DNA of 5,438 nt, taken from positions 1-5,438 of the forward strand of contig JACRND010000102.1 of the NCBI GenBank assembly GCA_016234975.1, read 5' to 3'. Every line of letters begins with the position of its first letter. The stretch's first letter is position 1. Below are positions 1 to 5,235 of the stretch, piece by piece. Under the pieces are notes generated by a model. That model worked only from the letters and a program-made list of their open reading frames with translations, was not told the DNA's origin and did not search any database. The DNA comes from Nitrosarchaeum sp. GTDB lineage: Archaea > Thermoproteota > Nitrososphaeria > Nitrososphaerales > Nitrosopumilaceae. The position numbers and the translations under genes were made by a program.

Positions 1-258
1 ATAAAACCAAAAATAATATGCATTTTAGGAAATACTGCATTTAATTCAATTTTAGGCGGTTCAGAAATCACAAAATATAGAGGAAAAATAGTAAAAAAAG
101 ACGAGCAATTTTATTTTTTGACAGTTCATCCAGCAGCTACAATTTATAATCAAGAATTAATCACGGTTTTAAAAGAAGACATTACAAAATTATTTGATTT
201 GATCAGAGAGTTAAAAAATGGCAAACAGATTTTAGCAGACATTGACTACTCTGCCTAG
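1..258 (+). CDS. Uracil-DNA glycosylase, family 4 (UDGa type), C-terminal part
   Basis: This is the last 85 codons of a gene cut by the left edge, read in frame 1 to a TAG stop at 256-258. Family 4 uracil-DNA glycosylases remove uracil from DNA (from cytosine deamination or misincorporated dUMP) and start base-excision repair. The visible part matches the C-terminal half of the family. It begins in the 'KPKIICILGNTA' strand, continues with 'ITKYRG', and reaches the active-site motif TVHPAA at about residues 41-46 of the fragment. A final helix (about residues 54-70) follows, as in the family. The N-terminal half, with the four iron-sulfur cysteines and the water-activating motif, lies outside the window, so its integrity cannot be judged. 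The 3' end overlaps the next gene by 17 nt, which indicates co-transcription with the alkyladenine glycosylase. The family 4 assignment rests on motif recall and is fairly firm. Confidence 0.85.
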   Translation: MKPKIICILGNTAFNSILGGSEITKYRGKIVKKDEQFYFLTVHPAATIYNQELITVLKEDITKLFDLIRELKNGKQILADIDYSA

Positions 259-805
259 GACATTTTATTCACGTGATACTATTGTAGTTGCAAAAAGTCT
301 ACTAGGAAAAAAAATAGTACGAAAGATAGGCAAGCATGAGATTTCAGGCATAATCATAGAGACAGAGGCATACAGACATAGGGATGATCCAGCAAGTCAT
401 GCATTTAGAAAAGTTACTGAACGGAACAAAGCAATGTTTGATGAAGTGGGAAAGGCATATGTCTATTTTACATACGGAATGCATTATTGCATTAATGTAG
501 TTGCAAGAAATTCAAAATTTGAAGCAGGTGCAGTTTTAATTCGTGCAATCATACCTGAAAAAGGAATAGAGATTATGGAAAAAAACAGAGGCATAAAAGA
601 CATAAAAAAACTCACCGATGGTCCTGCCAAGTTAACTCAGGCACTAGGAATCACAAAAGAGCATTACGGTGTAGACTTGACTGCAGATTCAAAATTATTC
701 ATTGTTGAAGGAGTAAAAAGACCAGGCAAAATAATCGCCAGTCCCAGAATTGGGATAAAAAATGCGACAGAGAGATTGTGGAATTTCAAAATATCAATAA
801 AATAA
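242..805 (+). CDS. 3-methyladenine (alkyladenine) DNA glycosylase, AAG/MPG family
   Basis: This monofunctional DNA glycosylase excises alkylated or deaminated purines such as 3-methyladenine and hypoxanthine, leaving an abasic site for base-excision repair. At 187 residues it is about the usual length for prokaryotic members. The order is the family hallmark LPRTFYSRDT at the N-terminus, the catalytic ETEAY block at 40-44, H53, MF at 65-66, YVYFTYGMHYCIN at 73-85, R101, GPAKLTQALGI at about 127-137 and a C-terminal SPRIGI. By alignment with human AAG from memory, E42 is the water-activating glutamate (E125), Y44, H53 and Y75 are the base-pocket or intercalating residues (Y127, H136, Y159), and N85 and R101 match N169 and R182. 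All key residues are therefore present. The start is TTG at 242. It is the only plausible one, because the in-frame ATG at 218 hits a stop at 233 and the next ATG is past the catalytic motif. It overlaps the uracil glycosylase gene by 17 nt, so the two are probably translationally coupled. Confidence 0.95.
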   Translation: MTTLPRTFYSRDTIVVAKSLLGKKIVRKIGKHEISGIIIETEAYRHRDDPASHAFRKVTERNKAMFDEVGKAYVYFTYGMHYCINVVARNSKFEAGAVLIRAIIPEKGIEIMEKNRGIKDIKKLTDGPAKLTQALGITKEHYGVDLTADSKLFIVEGVKRPGKIIASPRIGIKNATERLWNFKISIK

Positions 806-821
806 AACTAGAATTTATTTT
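799..821. terminator. Likely bidirectional terminator between convergent genes
   Basis: The two convergent genes end only 9 nt apart. The junction holds an AT-only inverted repeat, an 8-bp arm at 799-806 matching 814-821 around a 7-nt centre. Each strand shows T-rich runs just past its own stop: TTTATTTTT on plus at 814-822, and TTTTATTTTATT on minus across about 796-807. Archaeal termination relies mainly on T-runs, so this arrangement could stop both transcripts. The repeat is short and AT-only, and chance is possible. Confidence 0.45.
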
Positions 822-1447
822 TCATTGTTTTCATCTAGGGTCCACGGTGCAAATCTTCCTAAGATTTTTTGCCAGTCTAATCTTAAAAGTAAAACAATGA
901 CAGCAGTCATCATAGCACCAAATATTATGATTCCAATATAGACAGTAGTTATGTCAGTCACGTTTTCAAGAAATGGATTTATCAAAGAGAAGCCCAGATT
1001 ATGAGAAATAAGAACAATGGAATAACTAAGAACAATCTTACCAGTAAGTGTGGCAACGAAAAATCTTTTTGGGTTATATTTTGCCAACCCTAATGGAACA
1101 TATATCAAATCATCAGGTATCGGGGTTGCGGCAGCAACAAATGCGGCAGCCGCACCATATCGTTTTACTAATCTCTCAAATGGTCGCATTCTTTTTCTAG
1201 TTTTTTCATTTATGATATGTCGGCCTTCATAACTTACATAGAAGATAATTTGCTTTGCAACAGTTGCAGTTAATGCAGAAAGTAATGCTATAACATGCAG
1301 GTTAAATTGATCACCTACAGACATCGAAGCAAGTAAAAGAAATCCAGGTAATGGGATAAATGGAATTAAAGAACCAAAGAAATTAACTAGTCCTAAGCCA
1401 AGATATCCCACTTCCGAAGAAAATGGGAACAAGGCAGCAAAATCCAC
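815..1447 (-). CDS. VTT/DedA-family (SNARE-associated type) membrane protein
   Basis: This is an integral membrane protein of 210 residues with the VTT (DedA/TMEM41/YqaA-like) fold. In this superfamily some members are linked to phospholipid scrambling or polyprenyl-phosphate flipping and to membrane homeostasis; the substrate here is unknown. A hydrophobic stretch at about 14-42 includes the proline-rich re-entrant motif PFIPLPG (29-35). A second follows at about 50-72, then a basic loop (83-97). Next come the second re-entrant element, AAATPIPDD at about 105-113 with VPLGLAKYNPKRFF (117-130), a helix at 131-150, and a last membrane span at about 168-188 before a charged tail. The ATPIPDD sequence resembles the YqaA-like branch more than classical DedA. 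The start is GTG at 1445-1447; an in-frame TGA lies two codons upstream, so no longer form is possible. A TATA box about 28 nt upstream suggests a leaderless mRNA. The gene is monocistronic on its strand here. The family call is good, the function is not established. Confidence 0.8.
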   Translation of the reverse strand: MDFAALFPFSSEVGYLGLGLVNFFGSLIPFIPLPGFLLLASMSVGDQFNLHVIALLSALTATVAKQIIFYVSYEGRHIINEKTRKRMRPFERLVKRYGAAAAFVAAATPIPDDLIYVPLGLAKYNPKRFFVATLTGKIVLSYSIVLISHNLGFSLINPFLENVTDITTVYIGIIIFGAMMTAVIVLLLRLDWQKILGRFAPWTLDENNEK

Positions 1448-1469
1448 AAATCAACCAGTAATTAGGCAT

Positions 1470-1481
1470 TATTTAATAAAA
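1470..1481 (-). promoter_or_regulatory. TATA box for the VTT membrane protein gene
   Basis: On the minus strand the sequence TTTTATTAAATA is centred about 28 nt upstream of the GTG start at 1447. Archaeal TATA boxes sit about 26-27 nt before the transcription start, so transcription would begin at or within a few bases of the start codon. No ribosome-binding site is visible, which fits a leaderless mRNA. This is motif-based inference only. Confidence 0.5.
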
Positions 1482-1527
1482 GCGAACAAGGGTGCAAGGT
1501 TTGACAAAAAAAGCATCTCCGCAATCA

Positions 1528-1536
1528 TTAAAATAT
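1528..1536 (+). promoter_or_regulatory. TATA box for the DUF6659-like gene
   Basis: The sequence TTAAAATAT is centred about 27 nt before the ATG at 1559, with no Shine-Dalgarno sequence between. This is the expected geometry for a leaderless archaeal transcript. The spacer 1448-1558 thus carries two divergent promoters about 56 bp apart, and nothing else recognisable. Confidence 0.5.
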
Positions 1537-1558
1537 CATCTTTTTACAACCAAAACAA

Positions 1559-1939
1559 ATGATTAAAAAAGAGTACCCAAAAATTTGTGATGAAATATCA
1601 GGAATAAGCCCATACATTAGATTTGTAGGAATAATTGGGAAGGGAGGAGAACTCTTGGCATACAAAAGAAGGCCAGATTTAAAACCGCTATTGGATGCAA
1701 AAAATACACAGTATCAATTTTCACATATTGCCATAAAAACAGATCTTGAGGAATTCTTTGATAAGAATCTTGGAGAAATTGAATTTGTATGGGAAGAAAG
1801 GAAGAAAGTTCAAACTATATCATTTGCAATTAAAAAAATTCGTGTTTGGATATCAATCGATAAAAAAGTAATTCGCTCAGAAATGTTAAGAATAATTGAT
1901 TCCTGTTTGCCAATTGTAAAAAAATATGCCCAGGCATAA
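1559..1939 (+). CDS. DUF6659-like small protein, possibly roadblock-like fold
   Basis: This is a 126-residue soluble protein. Its pattern (an N-terminal helix with ICDEISGI, then the strand-like IRFVGIIGKGGELLAYKRR, then LKPLLD) resembles the DUF6659 family of small proteins, abundant in ammonia-oxidising archaea and of unknown function. The middle (about 53-70) looks helical. Strand-like pieces follow: EIEFVWEERKKVQTISFAI at about 72-91 and KIRVWISID at about 93-101. A final helix (about 104-122) ends in KKYAQA. This alternation of helix and strands around a 'G-G-E-L-L-A' turn is reminiscent of roadblock/LC7 modules, but that is an inference from pattern alone. There is no signal peptide, no cysteine motif and no membrane segment. 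It starts at ATG 1559 behind its own TATA box and appears to be transcribed alone. No function can be assigned. Confidence 0.75.
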   Translation: MIKKEYPKICDEISGISPYIRFVGIIGKGGELLAYKRRPDLKPLLDAKNTQYQFSHIAIKTDLEEFFDKNLGEIEFVWEERKKVQTISFAIKKIRVWISIDKKVIRSEMLRIIDSCLPIVKKYAQA

Positions 1940-2007
1940 ATTGATTGAATGTCATTACGGTTAAATTAATTTAGATTCTTTAAGCAAAACAGACGAGTTA
2001 AAACATA

Positions 2008-2015
2008 TTTTATAA
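2008..2015 (+). promoter_or_regulatory. Possible TATA box upstream of the 99-residue gene
   Basis: TTTTATAA is the best TATA match in the spacer 1940-2069. It is centred about 59 nt before the GTG start, so transcription would begin near 2037 and give a leader of about 33 nt. A weaker alternative is CTTTTTTAG at 2040-2048, about 26 nt before the start, which would give a leaderless mRNA. The rest of the spacer holds an AT-only 12-bp palindrome (1962-1973) and the hairpin described separately. Confidence 0.4.
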
Positions 2016-2040
2016 CATGAAAATTGGATCAACCCTTAAC

Positions 2041-2066
2041 TTTTTTAGAACAATTATTCTAAGAAA
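2041..2066 (+). repeat. Inverted repeat / potential hairpin just before the GTG start
   Basis: The arms at 2041-2050 and 2057-2066 are complementary over 10 pairs, nine Watson-Crick and one G-U at 2044/2063, around a 6-nt loop. The core TTAGAA/TTCTAA is a perfect 6-bp repeat. It ends 3 nt before the GTG at 2070. If transcription starts near 2037 the hairpin forms almost the entire 5' leader. If instead the T-run serves as TATA box, the repeat overlaps the core promoter like an operator. It is AT-rich, so chance cannot be excluded. Confidence 0.45.
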
Positions 2067-2069
2067 ATC

Positions 2070-2369
2070 GTGGATGAGATAGAGGAAGTTCAGAATTTAG
2101 TTAATAGAATAAACTCAAGAGATTTTAATTCAAAAGAATATCAGGAAATGAAAATTGAAGAACTCAGTGTAGAGATTAGGGATGCCATAAAATTCCAACA
2201 AGAATCATTTCAAAAGATTGAAGAACTTGAAACAAAAGGGGTGCAACGTGATTTAATAAAATATGCAAAGATAATTTGTAAAAATAGTACGGAAAGAGAA
2301 ATATTAAAAATTCAAGAAGTTTATCTGAAAAAAATTGAAAAGAAATATCTCAAATCAATTAAAAAATGA
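2070..2369 (+). CDS. Small charged helical protein of unknown function
   Basis: I do not recognise a family for this 99-residue protein. It is rich in Glu, Lys and Ile, has no glycine apart from G57 and no proline, and should be almost entirely alpha-helical, with likely helices at about 1-15, 21-55 and 58-97. Stretches such as 28-54 could form a coiled coil. The C-terminal third is strongly basic (KKIEKKYLKSIKK). It has one cysteine (C70), no membrane segment and no signal peptide. The start is GTG at 2070; an in-frame stop (TAG at 2046) closes the frame upstream, and the nearby ATG at 2074 is out of frame. Codon composition resembles its neighbours. It lies alone on the plus strand and ends one base short of the stop of the convergent ABC ATPase gene. 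It is probably a real lineage-specific gene, but its length and low complexity keep confidence moderate. Confidence 0.6.
   Translation: MDEIEEVQNLVNRINSRDFNSKEYQEMKIEELSVEIRDAIKFQQESFQKIEELETKGVQRDLIKYAKIICKNSTEREILKIQEVYLKKIEKKYLKSIKK
2361..2366 (-). terminator. T-run terminator for the ABC ATPase gene
   Basis: Just past the TAG stop of the minus-strand ABC gene, the minus strand reads TTCA followed by six T residues. An oligo-T run at this place is the usual archaeal intrinsic termination signal. It lies inside the last codons of the convergent 99-residue gene. For that plus-strand gene, a T-rich stretch at about 2409-2425 within the ABC coding region could serve the same role. Confidence 0.4.
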
Positions 2370-2370
2370 A

Positions 2371-3303
2371 CTAAAGATCATCATATAACCAACATCGAAC
2401 ATAACCAGTTTTTGTTTTAAATTTTGGTGGAACTGTCTTACATTTTTCTATTGCAAGCGGACATCTTTCAATGAAGCGGCATCGAGTAGGAGATTCTAAA
2501 AGGCTGGGAGGTATTCCTTTGATGTATTTCGGAGGCATTCCTTTTAACTTTGGGATTGATTCCAAGAGTCCCTGGGTGTAAGGATGTTTTGGATTTTGGT
2601 AAATTTCATGAGAAGAGCCAAATTCAATCATATGTCCACCATACATTATTCCAATTTTATCAGCAATTTCAGATAAAACTGCAAGATCATGGGTAATTAG
2701 CATAAATGACATGCCATCTTTTTTGAGTTTTTTTAAGAGGTTAACAATTTGAGCCTGAGTTAAAACATCAAGTGCTGTTGTAGGTTCATCGGCAATAACA
2801 AATTTTGGCCTAAGCAACAGGGCCATAGCAATTACCACTCTTTGTTTCATTCCACCACTGAGCTCATGTGGATATTTCTTTAAAACAACATTATCCAAAC
2901 TGACAGAATGAATTGCATTTACAATCGTCTCATCTAAATCACCATGGAAATTGTGTTGCTTTAGAATTTCAACAAATTGTTCTTTTATAGTAAATACAGG
3001 ATCAAGAGAATTCATTGCTCCCTGAAATATCATTGAAATCTTTTTCCATCTGAATTTCTCGGCAAATTCAGATTCTGAAATATTCAATATGGAATTACCA
3101 TCAAAAAGAATCTCTCCGTTTGTTTTACCTCCCAAAAGCATCCTAATAATAGATAGACCCAAAGTGCTTTTACCACATGCACTTTCTCCTGCGATGCCTA
3201 TTGATTCACCGTCTGCTAAATCAAAGTCTACGTCATCTACTGCATATACAGAACCCTTTGATGTATGATATTGAGCAGAAAGCCTATTTACAATTAAGAC
3301 CAT
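2371..3303 (-). CDS. Oligopeptide/dipeptide-type ABC transporter ATP-binding protein (OppD/DppD family)
   Basis: This cytoplasmic ATPase subunit would power a binding-protein-dependent importer of peptides or similar solutes. From the chosen ATG (310 residues) it shows Walker A GESACGKST at 39-47, the Q-loop with Q94 followed by NSLDP, signature LSGGMKQ at 148-154, Walker B with FVIADE at 168-173 and D-loop ALD, and H205 in LITHD. The C-terminal part is the OppD/DppD extension, HPYTQGLLESIP followed by four cysteines at 275, 281, 288 and 304. In DppD such cysteines can hold an iron-sulfur cluster. All catalytic motifs are intact. A longer reading begins with TTG at 3384 and adds 27 residues, but it is unlikely: family members begin close to this ATG, and the TTG abuts the divergent ATG at 3385, leaving no promoter. 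No permease, binding protein or OppF-type partner is in the window, so it must work with distantly encoded subunits. The substrate cannot be told. Confidence 0.9.
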   Translation of the reverse strand: MVLIVNRLSAQYHTSKGSVYAVDDVDFDLADGESIGIAGESACGKSTLGLSIIRMLLGGKTNGEILFDGNSILNISESEFAEKFRWKKISMIFQGAMNSLDPVFTIKEQFVEILKQHNFHGDLDETIVNAIHSVSLDNVVLKKYPHELSGGMKQRVVIAMALLLRPKFVIADEPTTALDVLTQAQIVNLLKKLKKDGMSFMLITHDLAVLSEIADKIGIMYGGHMIEFGSSHEIYQNPKHPYTQGLLESIPKLKGMPPKYIKGIPPSLLESPTRCRFIERCPLAIEKCKTVPPKFKTKTGYVRCWLYDDL

Positions 3304-3344
3304 GTATTCAATAGAACCAACTAGAATTTCTGTTTTGCACCAAG

Positions 3345-3354
3345 GGATATAAAC
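3345..3354. promoter_or_regulatory. Shared TATA element between divergent ABC and NusA-like genes
   Basis: GGATATAAAC reads as a TATA box on both strands (GTTTATATCC on minus). It is centred about 35 nt before the plus-strand ATG at 3385, giving a leader of roughly 8 nt, and about 47 nt before the minus-strand ATG at 3303, giving a leader of roughly 20 nt. No better TATA match is seen in 3304-3384. One near-symmetric box serving both genes is an inference from spacing. Confidence 0.4.
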
Positions 3355-3384
3355 AACTTTACAGAATGTAAAAAATCGATTCAA

Positions 3385-3900
3385 ATGAAACTGCCAATAT
3401 GTAATTTTGATGCAAAAAATGCAGTACTTTGTCCAAAATGTGAGAGTAAAGTAGAATCTGGAAGCATTACAAAGGTAGACGTTGATGCATCAATCAAACT
3501 AGCACAATTAGCCAAATCAAATCAGATAATTGACAAATTTACGCTTTATTCATGTAAGGAATTTAATGGAAACTTTGTGTTGTCTTTGGCTAAAAACGAC
3601 ATCATGATAATTAGGCAGAGCAGAGTACTTTACAGATTACTTCAGGATCAATTTCAAGGAAAAATATGGTTAGTGGAAGCCGATGAAAATGATAAAAGAT
3701 TCATAGAAGATCTGTTCTTTCCAACAAAAATTTTATCAATTAACTCAGTTTGGGCGCCAGGCGGAGTGCAAAAAACAAAGGCAGTAGTATCTGGAAAATG
3801 GACGCCTAGATTTCCAATTGACACAAACAAAGTCATTCAAATTGTCAAAAATGCCCGAAACCTTGACATTGAGATAGAATTTGAGGAAAAAAGAGCGTGA
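3385..3900 (+). CDS. NusA-like archaeal KH-domain RNA-binding protein, degenerate
   Basis: This 171-residue protein resembles the archaeal NusA-like family, small proteins with a short zinc-ribbon-like N-terminus and two KH-type folds, usually annotated as transcription elongation factor NusA-like. The N-terminus MKLPICNFDAKNAVLC with PKC has C6, C16 and C19. Family members as I recall them carry a fourth cysteine where D9 stands here. The region about 48-99, ending in GKIWLVEADENDKRF, fits the first KH fold. Its nucleic-acid-binding GxxG loop is not recognisable, and RQSR (77-80) occupies that place. The second KH-like part spans about 113-167 (PTKILSINSVWAPGG to DIEIEF). The protein would act in the cytoplasm on RNA or with RNA polymerase, but degeneration of both hallmark sites makes its activity uncertain. 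The ATG at 3385 gives the family-typical MKLPIC start. The gene overlaps aspS by 20 nt and should be co-transcribed with it. The family call is from recall, not a search. Confidence 0.7.
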   Translation: MKLPICNFDAKNAVLCPKCESKVESGSITKVDVDASIKLAQLAKSNQIIDKFTLYSCKEFNGNFVLSLAKNDIMIIRQSRVLYRLLQDQFQGKIWLVEADENDKRFIEDLFFPTKILSINSVWAPGGVQKTKAVVSGKWTPRFPIDTNKVIQIVKNARNLDIEIEFEEKRA

Positions 3901-5194
3901 AAAGGAATTGGGATTTGTTAAAACTCATGATATTGCAGAATTAAACGCAGACATTATTGGAAAAGAGGTTGTATTGGGGGGATGGATTGAAGATCTCCGA
4001 AAATTAGGAAAGATGACATTTATCACATTACGTGATGTTTCTGGAATTTCTCAGATCATAGTAAAGGGGGAATTAAATGACAACTTGGAAGAGTTGAACC
4101 GCCAGAGTGTAATTAGCGTAAGAGGAACAGTACAGGAAACAAAGGCGCGAGATTTTAATTTTGAGATAAAAGCAGATGAAATAGAAGTATTAGCAAAGGC
4201 AGTACATCCATTACCTGTTGACCCAATTGGAAGAGTAGAAAGTAATATCGATACAAGATTAAATCATCGTGCATTAGACATGCGAAATCAAAAAACTGCA
4301 TCAATTTTCAAATTACGACATTATGTATTAGAAACGTTACGTAAAACATTAGCAGAAAAAAAATTTATTGAAATTACAACACCAAAAATAATTGGCAGTG
4401 CAAGTGAAGGAGGGGCAAATTTATTTTCGTTGGATTATTTTGGCAAGACAGCATATCTTGCTCAAAGCCCACAATTGTACAAAGAGCAAATGACAATAGG
4501 ACTTGAGAGAGTTTATGAAATTTCTAATTTCTATAGAGCAGAAAATTCACATACAGGTCGTCATCTTAGCGAATTTACAAGTATAGACATTGAAGCTGCA
4601 TTTATGGATTATAATGATGTAATGAACATTTTAGAATCACTAGTGATTGAGGTTTACAAAGTCACATCAGAGAAATGTAAAAAAGAACAAGAAAACATAG
4701 GACATGTAATTGAAATCCCAACGTCTCCTTTTGAAAGGATAACATACACTCAAGTAATTAATGAGTTAAAAAAAGTGGGAGAAAAAGTAGAATTTGGAGA
4801 TGACTTGCTTGATTCACATTTAAGAATAATTGGAAAGAATCATCCTGGATTTTATTTCCTCACTGACTGGCCAATGAAATTAAAACCATTTTACATAAGA
4901 GAAAAAGACGAAGATCCTAAATTATCACGCTCATTTGATCTTCAATTTGGATATCTAGAGCTGTCATCTGGAGGAACCAGATTACATAATCCAGAGATGT
5001 TAAAAGCCAGACTCAAAGAACAGGGTTTGGATCCAGCTCAATTTGCAGATCATCTTCAGACATTTGATTGGGGAATGCCACCACACTCGGGTTGGGGAAT
5101 GGGATTAGACAGATTAATGACCACTCTTATCGGAATAGACAATGTAAGAGAAGTCGTACTTTATCCAAGAGATCCGGACAGACTGAGCCCATAA
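3881..5194 (+). CDS. aspS: Aspartyl-tRNA synthetase, archaeal type
   Basis: This class IIb enzyme charges tRNA(Asp) with aspartate using ATP. The sequence is full length (437 residues; archaeal members are about 430-440) and lacks the bacterial GAD insertion. An N-terminal OB-fold anticodon-binding domain spans about 28-105 (VVLGGWIEDLRKLGKMTF). The catalytic core follows, with IDTRLNHRALDMR (123-135) leading into motif 1, whose conserved proline is P168 (ITTPK). The aspartate-site loop SASEGGANLF is at 173-182 and QSPQLYK at 195-201. Motif 2, RVYEISNFYRAEN, is at 210-222 with R219. Motif 3, GWGMGLDRL, is at 404-412 with R411, and the protein ends in the typical PRDPDRLSP. The N-terminus is uncertain: TTG at 3881 overlaps the upstream gene by 20 nt, whereas TTG at 3908 would give MGFVKTH and remove a nine-residue charged leader. 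Whether the enzyme also charges tRNA(Asn) cannot be decided from sequence alone here. Confidence 0.97.
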   Translation: MRKKEREKELGFVKTHDIAELNADIIGKEVVLGGWIEDLRKLGKMTFITLRDVSGISQIIVKGELNDNLEELNRQSVISVRGTVQETKARDFNFEIKADEIEVLAKAVHPLPVDPIGRVESNIDTRLNHRALDMRNQKTASIFKLRHYVLETLRKTLAEKKFIEITTPKIIGSASEGGANLFSLDYFGKTAYLAQSPQLYKEQMTIGLERVYEISNFYRAENSHTGRHLSEFTSIDIEAAFMDYNDVMNILESLVIEVYKVTSEKCKKEQENIGHVIEIPTSPFERITYTQVINELKKVGEKVEFGDDLLDSHLRIIGKNHPGFYFLTDWPMKLKPFYIREKDEDPKLSRSFDLQFGYLELSSGGTRLHNPEMLKARLKEQGLDPAQFADHLQTFDWGMPPHSGWGMGLDRLMTTLIGIDNVREVVLYPRDPDRLSP

Positions 5195-5205
5195 ATCAAT
5201 TCAGA

Positions 5206-5213
5206 TTTTTATT
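5206..5213 (+). promoter_or_regulatory. T-run after aspS that may also be the next gene's TATA box
   Basis: TTTTTATT lies 12 nt past the aspS stop and is centred about 26 nt before the ATG at 5236. Its T-run suits termination of the aspS operon, and its spacing suits a TATA box for a leaderless downstream mRNA. Both roles are inferred from position. Confidence 0.4.
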
Positions 5214-5235
5214 GCAAAAGAAATAATGGTATCTC

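Noticed and set aside
218..235. ATG in frame with the alkyladenine glycosylase, upstream of its start
   Set aside because: The frame hits a TAG at 233-235 after five codons, so it cannot be the glycosylase start.
1050..1232. 60-codon plus-strand open frame
   Set aside because: It lies wholly inside the VTT membrane protein gene on the opposite strand and has no promoter or recognisable protein pattern; it is a shadow frame.
1962..1973. Perfect 12-bp palindrome TAAATTAATTTA
   Set aside because: It is made of A and T only in a very AT-rich spacer, with no spacing relation to a start codon; chance explains it.
3304..3384. 27-residue N-terminal extension of the ABC ATPase from TTG 3384
   Set aside because: It would put two divergent start codons back to back with no promoter, uses a rare start, and adds residues absent from the family. 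The ATG at 3303 matches the usual beginning.
3654..3836. 60-codon minus-strand open frame
   Set aside because: It is antisense inside the NusA-like gene, without a promoter or family resemblance; it is a shadow frame.
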